Below are positions 45,190 to 56,502 of a stretch of DNA of 64,000 nt, piece after piece. The notes beneath the pieces were generated by a model. It was not told the DNA's origin. It did no database searches and was given only the letters and a program-made list of their open reading frames with translations. Each line of letters opens with the position of its first letter. Position 1 is the first letter of the stretch. The DNA comes from Harmonia axyridis (Eukaryota > Arthropoda > Insecta > Coleoptera > Coccinellidae). The position numbers were made by a program, and so were the translations under genes. The stretch lies in contig NC_059507.1 in assembly GCF_914767665.1 (NCBI RefSeq), positions 15,314,001-15,378,000 on the forward strand, in the 5' to 3' direction.

Positions 45190-45640
45190 TATATTTATTT
45201 GAATGATTATCAATTAAATATGCGAATTTGAATATTTGGAATCCGATATTTCTCCTAATTGACGAATTCATAGTCTACACAATATTTATTATTTTCTGTA
45301 TCTACCTGCTGAAATCCTAGGTTTGGCAACTATTGCTCTCCTAGTGTCATCCGTTGTTTCACGTCGTTTGGCGAGCTTGAAGTTTGTTTTCTGAATTTCT
45401 GATATATTTAGTTATTTATTTCAATATATTTTGAGTTGATATGAAACGTTGATTCACTATGGGACATAAGAAGTGCTTTGTTTGTGGAGAAACTCGCGAA
45501 TTGAGTGAAATATCGTATCACTGATATGTTTTCATTTCTTCGCGCTTCATGTCAAGTGTGAGAGTTCATGTTGGGGACAAAATTTGCTTACTGAAAATGA
45601 CATGTGCTCCCTCTATCTGTGTTCATTACTCTGAGGTTAT

Positions 45641-46573
45641 AATTCATCAATCTGTTCCATGAATGTCACCGTCTGCTGTTTCTTTTTGGAGGAGCTCTCT
45701 GATATTTCAAATGAGATTTTTAGTTTCGATATTCCAATCAGAAGAACCCCCCGAGATCAGCCAGTGGTGGCAACAAAATTAGGGCAAGATGCATAGATTG
45801 TATTATAAGTATATTGAACCCAGGTGACTGTTAACAGTCTATGATATTTCTCTTCCCATCCTTCTTGTGAAGTCATTCAAATCTCTTGTATAAACTGGCA
45901 AGGCCACCCGTAATATTCCCTATATACCGTAAACTGAGATAATTATACTCTTTCTGTATCCGAAAAGCTCAATCACTTGGCATGTACGCTAAGGGCAAAT
46001 TCCTTTCTTGGGTCTTCTAAGATAACGCTACACCTATACCAAGCATAACAACGATTCAAATGATGTAGATATACGTCTGAATGTTGAGATTCTTCAGGAA
46101 TGGATGTCTCCTGAGGATACATTTCCATGACGAACGCCTTTGAAGGACGTTTCCTCATTGCTAACCACACAGGAAGCAGAAGGTATGTAATTTTTATTTG
46201 AGAATGGAAATTTTTCATCGCAGTATGTAGTTATGGAATATCCCTTCTGGTTGTCCTACTTTATCTTTTCAATTAATGTCTTCTTCTATATAAAATGTAG
46301 TACAAAATTGTTTTGAGCGCTCGTTCCCTACCCTACATGAACTGAAAAAATTTGTTTTGAAGAATAGTAATCATCAACTTGATTCCATTGATAAAATGAA
46401 CTTTTTCATCGATATAATGAAATTTCATCCTTTAACTTATACATCTATTCACCGATATTATGAATCCCTGTTGATCTGAAATTGAAAAAAATCATGATTT
46501 TTTTTCTCAAAATTCAATCATTTCTTGTTATACTATCTATGTTTCACCAAAAAAAAAATCAAAATTTAAACAG
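45641..46573. other. No recognised gene
   Basis: An 81-codon minus-strand frame (46218 to 45973) and a possible plus-strand donor (AAG|GTATGT near 46180) are present but match nothing I know. The rest is AT-rich. Confidence 0.3.
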
Positions 46574-46996
46574 CTCCTTCTAGGTGTTGCAGTTTCTTTG
46601 TCAGTTAGTATTGTAGTCGTTTTTCGCCAGTTTTTAAATTTTACAACAAACCAGCTGTTCAAGGAGATCCAATGTTTATGTTTAGTTGTTGTTAAAATAC
46701 CTTGAGCACGTGTACGCGGAATTTATCGCCAGATAAGTGAATTTGAAAGAGGTCGAATTATTGTTCTACATTAGGTGAGGTTGCCATTTCGAGAAATCGC
46801 TAACCCTACGAATAGAAATCCAACTACTGGTATGAGATGTTGTCAAGCGTGATTTGATAATGCCCAAAATCAAAGAAGAGAAGGCACGTCGAAGGGGCAC
46901 AAATGAAGTTCAATATCGACGTTTAAGACTTATGGCCATTAGAGACCGATTTGCGACAACTCGATCTTTGGCTGATGAGTGGTTAGGAGAACAAGG
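46574..46996 (+). pseudogene. 5' part of a Tc1-like transposon
   Basis: Starts with TTCTAGGTGTTGCAGTTTCT, which looks like a terminal repeat. It then encodes in shifted frames SEFERGRIIVLH, LPFREIANPTNRNPTT and RRLRLMAIRDRFATTRSLAD, the two helix-turn-helix modules typical of Tc1/Tc3-like transposases. It ends abruptly at GGAGAACAAG where the rosa-type element begins. The catalytic part is absent. Confidence 0.7.
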
Positions 46997-47838
46997 ATTT
47001 GACAGCTGTCAAGTGATTTATTCCCAGTTTGGTTTGGCAATTCATCATAAATAGACTCACGCTTGAACAACGCTTGCAAATAGTGCAATTTTATTTCGAA
47101 AATAATGGTTCTGTGCGGAATACGTATCGCGCACTACGTCCATTTTATTTTGTTTAGCGATGAAGCGCACTTCTGGTTGAATGGCTACGTCAACAAACAA
47201 AACTGCCGCATTTGGAGTGAAGCTAATCCTCAAGTGTATGTCGAAACACCGTTACATCCAGAAAAACTGACTGTTTGGTGCGCTTTATGGGCTGGTGGAA
47301 TCATTGGTCCGTACTTCTTCATAAACGATGATGGCCAGAATGGTGATCGGTATAGAGCCATGATCACTAACTTTTTCATTCCTGAATTGAACAACCATGA
47401 TGTCCAGGAACTGTGGTTCTAACAAGACGGCGCAACATGTCACACAGCTCGTGCCACGTTTGGTTATTGAAAGACACGTTTTGGACCTGTGAATTGGCCT
47501 CCAAGATCTTGTGATTTAACACCGCTAGACTACTTTCTGTGGGGCTATGTAAAGTCATAGGTCTATGCGGATAAGCCACAAACCCTTGAACATTTGGAAG
47601 ACAACATTCGCCGTGTTATTGCCGATATACGGCCAGAAATGTTGGAAAAAGTCATCGAAAATTGGACTTCCACATTGGATTACATCCAAACCAGCCATGG
47701 CCGTCATATGCCAGAAATCATATTCAAAATGTAATGCCACAAGATTATCTTGCGGATAAATAAAATTCATGTCAATCGAATAATTCATCGTTGTTTTATT
47801 GTAATTTAAAGTTCTATAGCTCTAAAAAAAACACCCTT
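46997..47838 (+). mobile_element. Deleted rosa-type (DD41D) element, copy 2, 5'-truncated
   Basis: Joins the Tc1-like fragment at GATTTGACAGCTGTC. The right end (AAAAAAAACACCCTT, then TA) is intact. It carries the same deletion junction as copies 1 and 3 (after NGSVRNTYRALR). Encoded blocks are LFSDEAHFWLNGYVNKQNCR and NNHDVQELWF, then a stop at 47420, DGATCHTAR, and a gap where about 20 bp after GCCACG are missing before WPPRSCDLTPLDYFLWGYVK. Nonfunctional. Confidence 0.8.
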
Positions 47839-48015
47839 TACATGCAAGTAGGTCACCTTTAGTCTTTATTTGAGGTAACACGACAGTGCTGCGTTACATT
47901 AAAGAAATGTGGAGCCATATGTTCTTCTTTGCCAAGACCGGCTCGAGAATCCAATATTTCAGCCCGACCTCAATGACCTCATGTTGCCAGAGTTAGTTCA
48001 AACTCTTAACCAAAT

Positions 48016-48535
48016 ATATCATGAAGATATATTATTGTGAAGGAATAGACATAAAGTTGTCAATTTTTTATATTATATTGAATATCCTCCATCAAGTAGA
48101 CTCATTAAACCTTTTAAAATTGATGTAATCATTTATTGATTAATCAATCGATACATTCAAAAATTTTTTCAATTGTAAATGTCGATTTGTTTATTTAATA
48201 ACAAGAAAGAAATCTTTGACTACCTGAAGTAATTGCTTGCTTTGTGAATCCTTACCAGAGAAACAGTTACGTTGAGTTAGTTTGAAGTTTCTTAATTGCA
48301 ATTTTTGTGAATTAGATATACAAGTGGTGAGTTGGTAAATTCAGTAATTTTGTTGAACTTTAAGGCACTGATGAGGAAAAATTGTATTATTAAATACAAA
48401 AATTCCGAAACGTACCTCTGTCTTTATGTTCATTTAGTTATTCAATTCATTAATCGTTTACTCAATTTGTACAGTTTTAGTTATTTTAAATTTTCTCTTG
48501 GTTGATCATTAACTCTGAATTATTATAAGCTTTGT
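48016..48535 (+). repeat. Dispersed single copy of the ribozyme unit
   Basis: About 520 bp with the unit's blocks in order: ATATTATTGTGAAGGAATAG, ATCAAGTAGACTCATTAAAC, GTAAATGTCGATTTGT, AAGAAAGAAATCTTTGACTA, the hammerhead, and CGTTTACTCAATTTGTACAG. Closer to the 21-22 kb copy than to the array. Confidence 0.8.
48356..48430 (+). ncRNA. Hammerhead-like motif in dispersed unit
   Basis: CTGATGA, GAAA and stems I and II are preserved. After GAAA the sequence is CGTACCTC, the same stem III change as at 21.8 kb, so both probably descend from one variant. The first base of the stem I internal loop also differs. Confidence 0.65.
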
Positions 48536-49313
48536 GGAAAAAGTCTTGTCAAGAGAAGATTGGAAGTTGAAATCATTCCTCAACAGCGAAGTGTTTTCTC
48601 CTCCATTCTCAGGATTCAATATTATTGTGCATAGATAACTATCTAATGAAATGCCGATGAGTTATCACATCCAATTACAAGAGGCGCCTGGACAAATTTA
48701 TATATCGCATACTGTTGGAAATTGTTGAAATTGATTCACCAAAGCAAATTAGCGGCAATTTTCTGATATATGAACACAGAGCCTCGTTGAGAAGAGACGT
48801 CACATAAATCAGGGCAAAGGATAGAAATTCACAAATGGCGGCATTTGAATATAAAATTGCCTAGAAGAGATGGCAGGGAAATACCCGCGTAATAATATAA
48901 TGCATATTATAAATCAAGTAGGCCAAGAATACTGAGGTGTGGTGGTGACAGTTGAAACCGATTCAGTGCCCTTGGTGATGTTTTTACCTAATTGGATATT
49001 TACTAGAAGGCGATTACTGGGATGCTACTTAGGACAGAGATGCTGCGTGAAAACTGAGTGCAAGGCTTCAGCTAGATGCACTTGGAAAACAGGCTTTTTA
49101 ACATTATGGAATCTTTATTGAACACTCAATGTGCTTTTCGATACTGAATTTTGTGTTTCTGAATGGATTTATATTTTTTTGCTACACTTGATATTTGATT
49201 TACTAGTTGTGGTGATGAAAACTCAGCTGACAATTCTTTGAATTATATCTAATGATTATAAATCACTTTAGAGGATGCTCTATAACTAGTGATAAATAAT
49301 ACACCGTTTTATA
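48536..49313. other. No recognised feature
   Basis: Short frames only. Confidence 0.35.
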
Positions 49314-49749
49314 CAGGGTGATGGCCTATTAGACGTTTATTGAGAACTAATCATAATTTTGTGCTGGATATTTGCATTTTTAGTCCAAACGCTCTTATAA
49401 TATTGGCAGTATCGAGTTTTTCTGCATAAATATTCAAAAAATGTGAGTCCTCGACACCGCCATTTTCATAAGAATCCCATTATCTCATGAACCGTTGAGT
49501 TTTTATCAAATTTCTGGCATATTGCTGAAATTATCATCAAATAAGCTATCTAATAAGGCAATAATATATTGTGTTTACCATTTCAAATAAGAAAGTAGTA
49601 ATTTGTTTCCAGTATAGCTTGAAGTAGAGGACTGAAAATATTTTAGAGTGAAAGATATTGTCCCAAACCAAAACATGCAAATTTTCAGCAAAAAATTTAT
49701 GATTAGTTCTCCGTGAACCTCTAATAGACCATCGCGGTGAATCACCCTG
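49314..49749. repeat. TA-flanked foldback element (IR-6)
   Basis: 436 bp; ends CAGGGTGAT on both sides inward, TA at 49312-49313 and 49750-49751. Arms match imperfectly (CTATTAGACG and CTATTAGAGG, GAGAACTAATCATAA) for about 120 bp. Confidence 0.7.
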
Positions 49750-50392
49750 TATATTACACCAAGTGTTTCTAAGGTTTTTGATTGAAATAAAACAGAACAA
49801 ATACATATACATAAGTCAAGAATATAGAAATACACATAGCATAGATATCGTAAACATAAAAAATCCAACATCTATGTATTGTGTCGAAGAGATCTCAATG
49901 AAACAAGTACACAACAGCACAAAAAAATTCTCCGACGCCTATAGATAATGGGTAAGTAGTAAGTACTTTATCTGATTTTCACATTCAAATGACACTGCAT
50001 ACGATCGAAGAATGATTAGCTATCACACCACAAAATACAAAGGGCGTTAGCCGGTAGGCATGCAAAGTTTCAGTATTGCTTCGAAAACTAATTGGGATTA
50101 CAAACATGTGCTCCGCTGAAAACAGTTGACACTCACAAAGTCACTAGTTTTAAATGCAAAATCATAGGAAATTTTCATGTATGTGTAAACGGATTCAGAT
50201 AATTCGAAAGTGAAGGTATGTTGTTTTTCATATTTTTAAAATACATAATGATTTTATCTCTCTTTCAATGAGGATAATAGAGAATTTTGTTTATATTTGT
50301 TTGGGCTACTATGTGTTGTCAATTATACAAGTCGCTTGGATATTTTTATTGCAGGGAATGTTGACAGACGCAGCGAAGCAGAGCAACCTTTA
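49750..50392. other. No recognised feature
   Basis: AT-rich with short frames. Confidence 0.35.
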
Positions 50393-50505
50393 TGTTGTTT
50401 TTTCTACATTCATGCAAAAAGCAAAACTTTATTGAACTATATTTAGTGGAAAAAGAAGTTCTTTATTGCACTAGTGCAATAAAGTTTTTATTGCACTCAT
50501 CTGTC
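50393..50505. repeat. Hairpin-element arm left of the LINE
   Basis: TTTTTTCTACATTCATGCAA and AAAGCAAAACTTTATTG are the complement of sequence at 51555-51595, on the other side of the LINE relic. A small hairpin TTTATTGCACTAGTGCAATAAA follows at 50462-50485. Confidence 0.55.
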
Positions 50506-50534
50506 ATTCTACTTCAACGTGCTGTCACCAACCA

Positions 50535-51410
50535 AACCGCTGAACTGGTTTTCTTCTAATGGCCTGCAAATGAATCCGTCAAAAACACAGAAGATCATGT
50601 TTAGCAATAAACTTAGTAACACCTCATCTTTAAGTATCTGGGTTTGGAGTTTCAGTCGGACTTGAGCTGGAGAAACCATATAACTAATCTCTGTAATAAA
50701 TTATCAACATCAATATTTATGATCAGAAGAATAAGACAAATTTCTCACTCGGAGGTTGCTAGAATGGTCTATTATTCATCCTTCCATGGACTAGCTGTAT
50801 ATGGCATAATCATATGGGGTCATAGTTCAGAAGCTGAGAGAGTTCTCATTCAGCAAAAGAAAGCTGTTCGAGCCATATTCGGGATGAAGAGCACTGAAAG
50901 CTGTAGGGATGTTTTTAAGAGGGAAAGAATACTGACGACAACATCAATGTTTATACTTACCTGTGTTAACTTTGTTCACAACAAACAGGAAAAATTTATC
51001 AGAAATTCTGACTATCATCGATATAACACTCGTGAAAAGGACAACTTCTCTATTCCTTATGCCAGGATAAAGAAAATCCAACAAGGTCCCAATCATACAT
51101 GCCTCAAACTATATAATAGGCTTCCAAATCATTTCAAACAGCTTGGTGCATCGGTATTTAATAGGAGAGTGAAGGAGTTACTTTTAGAAAAGACTATATA
51201 CAAGTTGAGCCAATTTTTAAGTTAACTGTGACATCGTACCCAAATTTTGTGTTATTTAATTTTGAATATGTGTATGTCTATTTATTATTGTATTTTATGA
51301 TATTTTCACATTCATTTGACAAGCCATGTATTTTTTTATGGTAATAATTTGTTCATGAATTTTTATATTTACTGTATCATGTACAAATAAAATGCTAAAT
51401 GCTAATTGTT
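50535..51410 (+). pseudogene. 3' end of a Jockey/CR1-like LINE
   Basis: First reads LNWFSSNGLQMNPSKTQKIM, the segment after the catalytic palm of the reverse transcriptase. A frameshift near 50630 leads into FKYLGLEFQSDLSWRNHITN and then about 190 codons without a stop: CNKLSTSIFMIRRIRQ, YSSFHGLAVYGIIIWG, CLKLYNRLPNHFKQLG and the C-terminal end at 51225. This is the thumb and C-terminal region shared by Jockey- and CR1-like elements. The 3' UTR ends near AAATGCTAAATGCTAA (51391-51406), a short repeated tail as in many LINEs. 5'-truncated and inactive. Confidence 0.8.
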
Positions 51411-51539
51411 CATTCACGTTCAACATTGAGGGTAAAAATAAAGTTTGAGTTAAATTGTTCGTAACGTATTAGTTTCTGTTTCAATGCAAATCGATATTAA
51501 TAATAAAGTATTCAAGTTGCGCTTTTCATTTTTCTACAC

Positions 51540-51735
51540 CTAGTGCCGCACCTCAATAAATCATTTTTTGCTTTTTGCATGAATGTAGAAAAAATGTTGT
51601 ATGCAACTCGTGCAAAAATTGTTTATTGCACTCGACGTGTTGTACAACTCGGCCTAACGGCCTCGTTGGACAATTTCACGTCGAGTGCAATAAACATTCA
51701 CTTTTTGCACTTGTTGCATAAAAAACTATTGATAA
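51540..51735. repeat. Hairpin element with CTCG tip
   Basis: Arms TTTATTGCACTCGACGTG and the complement (51620-51637 and 51680-51697) enclose an inner hairpin ACTCGGCCTAACGGCCTCG. The flanks repeat TTGTATGCAACTCGTGCAAA and TTTTGCACTTGTTGCATAAA. Same general plan as the triple-hairpin units but a different sequence. Confidence 0.6.
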
Positions 51736-51769
51736 ATCTATGATGACATATGAAAAGGCGGCCAGCAAA

Positions 51770-51900
51770 ATGGGCCGAATTGCCTCCCCTCAAAAATAGA
51801 AGCACCTGGAACGAATACTGTTTTACATCTAAGACCGGTCGCATAGTATGCCAAAAATTGTCATTTCGATCGAGAGACGGCACATGAAGAAGAAGAAGAA
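51770..51900 (+). pseudogene. Possible 3' tip of an RTE-like LINE
   Basis: Reads AKWAELPPLKNRSTWNEYCF and, near 51860, SFRSRDGT followed by a stop and a GAAGAAGAAGAA tail. The closing sequence GACGGCAC(A/C)TGAAGAAGAA is shared with the LINE fragment at 58.9 kb. Short, so only moderately supported. Confidence 0.4.
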
Positions 51901-54900
51901 TGAATGGACTATAGACAACGAATTTTGCGCACCCTGAACTGGATTCAAACTGACGTAATACCAATGCATGTTCTCTCGATTCGAGAACGGTGTGAGCGAG
52001 TCTCGTCCGGTTTCAGCAGGACTCATTGTTTGACTCTGATAGCGGTAAGTCGAATTAATCGATGGTCCAGCGACAATCCTGCTGAATGTGGTAAATTGCC
52101 GATAATATCTGCTAATGCCGTCGGCTCGAGAACCCACAAGAGAGCGGCAGGAGAAAAAGTAACAAATTTCATCTCGTCGAATTATGTCAATAAATGTCAG
52201 GCTGTCAATAAAATGAGTCTGTACGTATTCCAACTATGCCGATTCGTTAACCGAATCTCGATATTTGGGTCACCCTGATTGCGGCTCCGGCAGCTCGGGC
52301 GATTTTTGCCTTACCTTGGTCTTTTTTTTTCTTCGAGCACGTTTGATTCATTGGAATTGTGGCAGTTTTGTAACAACTCCGCAACCTGTTCTTCCGCTGT
52401 GCGTTTAAAGATTTTAATGATTTATGGGAAGTTGTTCTCATGTTATAGACTCTACTGGTTAAAATTGAGGAAATGACGGATATTCTTTTTGGAAAGGACT
52501 ATTTTTCGTTTTTTTGTTAAGGATTAATTCTGAATATTTAAGTAAAATGAAACAAAAATGTGGAAGAATCATTGAAATATCTCTAGAAATGAAAAAGTTA
52601 TGGGATTTTGAAGTTGTGAAGTTGCGCTTGGAAGAATAATTTCATAGTACGTGTAAGTGTCGTGACGTCACACACTAGACGACTGGTATTGGCAGAGTGC
52701 TTACGAATTCATTGGTGTACAATCACTTGTGCCGTTCGTGTCGTGTTTTGTTCGTTACACGATGGCTGAAATAACTTACTATATAGGTATACATACATAT
52801 AAATTACTTTTTTCTCTTTTTACTTTTTATCCTCACATAAATATGTTTTGCCATTGATAGACTTCAACAACCAGTACTCAACTACAAACTGTTTATGAAA
52901 CGTTTTTTAAATAAATCATCGTTATAAGTTGAACCATGATGAAGCAAACTCAAAAGTAGATACTTACTTGAAAAGTTTAACTCCTTTTATTTCTGCACTG
53001 ACATAAGATGGATTTGAAGAAAGAACTCCATCACTGCGAATATATCTATTTTAGGCAAATTGTCACTTTGTCCTTTCATGAAGCCTTCTTCCATTATGGT
53101 GACATAAAAACAAAACTCCAGTTAAAACTACACTGTACAACTACAAACGGCGCGAGAGCCTTTATGGTGTAGCGATCACAGGCAAGAGCCGTGACGTCAC
53201 AGACCAAAGACGTTCCGCGCTAAAATACGTAAATTTAAATAATCTATTTCTCAGTCATTTATTGATGGATTTTCAAAATTGTTTCACTGATTTATCAGTT
53301 TTGCTCTATATTTTAATTCTATCGAGTCAAATATAGTATTATCAACATCACTAAACTAGTCCATTGAAGATATTGAAATGTGAAAATCTGTTGTTACTGT
53401 CGATTATTTTGCAGTGGCGTAGCAAGACATTTGGGTGCCCATTAAATCATGCCCTATAAATTGATTACAAAACCTTAAAACTTGATTAACCTTCATCAAC
53501 ATATGAAGTGATGATCTACCCAAGTGCCATTCTCATCGTACAAGCAGGATAAAAATAAGGCACATACTAGTGGGAGTATCAGAGGAGGTTTATCCATAAA
53601 ATCACCAACTTGTATTTTAACAATAATGCTAAATCTAGAACACTACAGCACTCTCTAAGGATCTGCCTATATCGTCTTATGCATAATTATTAGATAATAA
53701 CAAATGTAGTTTATGAATAATCATGGACGACATAATAACGTGGTATTGATAATGCGATAATCAATTCTAATTGCTACCTTGTGGAGATATCGCCACTGAC
53801 ATTAGTATTGTAATTTTGTTTATTTGTGAGCCCTCGTTTCCTGTACAAAGCCCTAGGTGACTTTTTCATTTCGTCACGTTGTCTATTTTTCTTAATCTGA
53901 GCAGATTTTATCTAGAAAAAACAAACCATTTCTTGCCAAATTTCCACTTTTTTACGAATTGATTTCAATATTTCAAAGGTTTTGAGCGTTTTCTAATTTA
54001 TTCCACTTTCAGGCTACCATCTTATTGCATCCCAAATTTCTATTTACATAGTTCTTCATTAAATTTGATCTCTCAAAGAAGCATTTAGCTTTCTAGAAAA
54101 AAAAATGATTTGATTCTTCCAAAGTAATACATGACTCGTTTGCCGGTTTGAAATTTAGAGCTTTTCACTATATCAACCGAATCCGCGTGCTGTCCCAAAT
54201 TTGAAACATATCCTTTTCAACATATTTTCAAACAGATGAATTGGTTCGGAACCGTAAACGCATTATGTTCCATATTTGGCACACTCGATCCTCAGCGTTC
54301 AGAAAGATTTGCCGTCATCTGATCCCCATTTTGTGAATTAGGTTTACACCTGTTACGGCGTATTATTCACATCGTTTTGGTGGTCAAAAAAACCTTGAAA
54401 AATAGGATTTGAGTGAAACTAAAAATATATACATCAGGTTATTTCGATTCCTGCAAAGAAACGCCTTTCATTTTTCACCTCTGTCTATTGTAAGTTATTC
54501 GTTTACTTGTGCCATATTCGGAACAATTTGCAGTAGAGGCTAAGCTATCTCCTTTCTTGTTCAGATGTAAACTAGAAAATTCAACGGTGTTGAGATTCCT
54601 AATTTTGCAATACATAGTTGGATATTGTGTGAACAACATTATTAGCTAAAAAATCTAATGACTGTATTCACCACTGGCTTAATTCAAACTTGTTCTAGCA
54701 GAAATTCTAACAAGATCTTACGGGACACTTGAGAAGCTCGGCCGATGAAACTACTTACTGCAGCCACAATTAAATTTGAAAAACAACATTATCTTTTCTC
54801 ACAGATACCTGCCCCAGAAATACGTTGCGATAACGTAGGACAATATCTTGAATGACTGAGAATGAGATCGCCAGAGATATGAATATTTCGAGTGCAAAGC

Positions 54901-55067
54901 AGAGTAACAAGTTTAATGTAAAAACTGCAATGTTGCATAATATAATATTGGAATTATCTTTATCTTACCATCAGAGAATTTCTTTCCCATCATCTAATAT
55001 AATTATTTGATATCTTACCAAGGACAAAAATTGTTTTAGACGTTTTCACTTGGAATGTAAGGATATA
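51901..55067. other. No recognised gene
   Basis: 3.2 kb with short frames only. CGTGACGTCACA occurs at 52672 and again, in the same orientation, at 53194, followed by similar sequence (CTAGACGAC and CAAAGACG), perhaps the ends of an element of about 550 bp. The 51950-52300 part is less AT-rich. Confidence 0.35.
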
Positions 55068-56502
55068 CAAGGTGGCCACTTTTTCAATGGGATTGTATTG
55101 GTAACTTTTAAACCATAAGAGTTAGAAGGTCGGTCAAATGGAGAAAAAGTTGCATGCATAGAAGCATTATCAAGCAGTTCAAACAAATCGAGATTATCAG
55201 GGCCGGTTATTGAGATATCATAAAAAAAGTAAATTCTGTCATTTTGATTTTTCTTTTTTTCCCACTTTATCTCAAATATTATCAAAAAATGTTACAGGAA
55301 TTTTTTATTCGACAGTAAATTGTTCTCAATTTGACGTAATCAGATTTCGTATCCAACGTTTCGTGCTCTCTGGGCCACCCTCAACCTCATTTTTTCAAAA
55401 CGGACCTGTATATTTTATGACACTTTTCGAAATAACTTTTAACGCCGAATTCAACGATATATCATACAATGTCATTCAAAGTTGATTTTCAGGTGATTTT
55501 GACCCTTATCCAAATTTCTTTGGGTCGGATCTGTAGTGAATGCAATTTATCAAAAACTGCTGTTAATAAAATAGTCAAGAGACGCGAATACAATGATTTT
55601 AAATTTGAATACCAAGCCTTCAAACTTATATCGTAATGATATCAAAATAAAGTTCGATTCTGGAACAAATGACAAATCCAACAATAGTGATTTCTCGCGA
55701 GAAGATTGAGAATGTATTCGAAGGTATTCAAGAAGACGAAATAAGCAAATGTATAAGAAGTATGGGTTCCAGAACCGTTAAGTGCATTTTACAAAATGGT
55801 GGACATTTCGAACACTTACTTCATTCATTTTCATTTACTTTCGAATAATCATTCGATTTTTCTTCCATTAAATGATAATTCGTTTAATTATTATGAATTG
55901 AAATATGTAAATAATTATTACTTGTTTCTTGATTTGATTCTGATATGTTCCTTTCTGTTCAAGATGAGTAAGTTTATTTTCTCATCGAAATGTATTGTTT
56001 GTTGTTAACTAAACTAAAAGTACCGAAATGTAATACAGATCCGACCCAAAGAAATTTGGATAAGGGTCAAAATCACCTGAAAATCAACTTTGAATGACAT
56101 TGTATGATATATCGTTGAATTCAGCGTTAAAAGTTATTTCGAAAAGTGTCATAAAATATACAGGTCCCTATTGAAAAAAATGAGGTTGAGGGTGGCCCAT
56201 AGAGCACGAAACGTTGGATACGAAATCTGATTACGTCAAATTGAGAACAATTTACTGTCGAATAAAAAATTCCTGTAACATTTTTTGATAATATTTGAAA
56301 TAAAGTGGGAAAAAAAGAAAAATCAAAATGACAGAATTCACTTTTCTTATGATATCTCAATAACCGGCCCTGATAATCTCGATTTGTTTGAACTGCGTGA
56401 TAATGCTTCTATGCATGCAACTTTTTCTCCATTTGACCGACCTTCTAACTCTTATGGTTTAAAAGTTACCAATACAATCCCATTGAAAAAGTGGCCACCC
56501 TG
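55068..56502. repeat. TA-flanked palindromic element with spacer (IR-5)
   Basis: 1435 bp; ends CA(A/G)GGTGGCCACTTTTTCA inward, TA at 55066-55067 and 56503-56504. Arms of about 470 bp match closely; a unique spacer lies at about 55541-56033. Apparent frames in the arms are reflections of each other. Confidence 0.8.

Larger units (their letters stand above)
43746..45640 (+). mobile_element. THAP-like non-autonomous transposon, copy 2, with nested mariner
   Basis: The ends are inverted: AGAGTAATAAACATAGATAG at the left, the complement of AGAGTAATGAACACAGATAG at the right. The sequence TTATAAT lies just outside both ends, compatible with an 8-bp duplication. Without the 1286-bp mariner the element is about 600 bp. 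A plus-strand start at 45459 reads MGHKKCFVCGETRELSEISY then H and a stop; the CxxC spacing and position resemble the start of a THAP zinc finger, as in P-superfamily transposases. That is tentative. The sister copy at 9529-10105 lacks the mariner. Confidence 0.65.
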
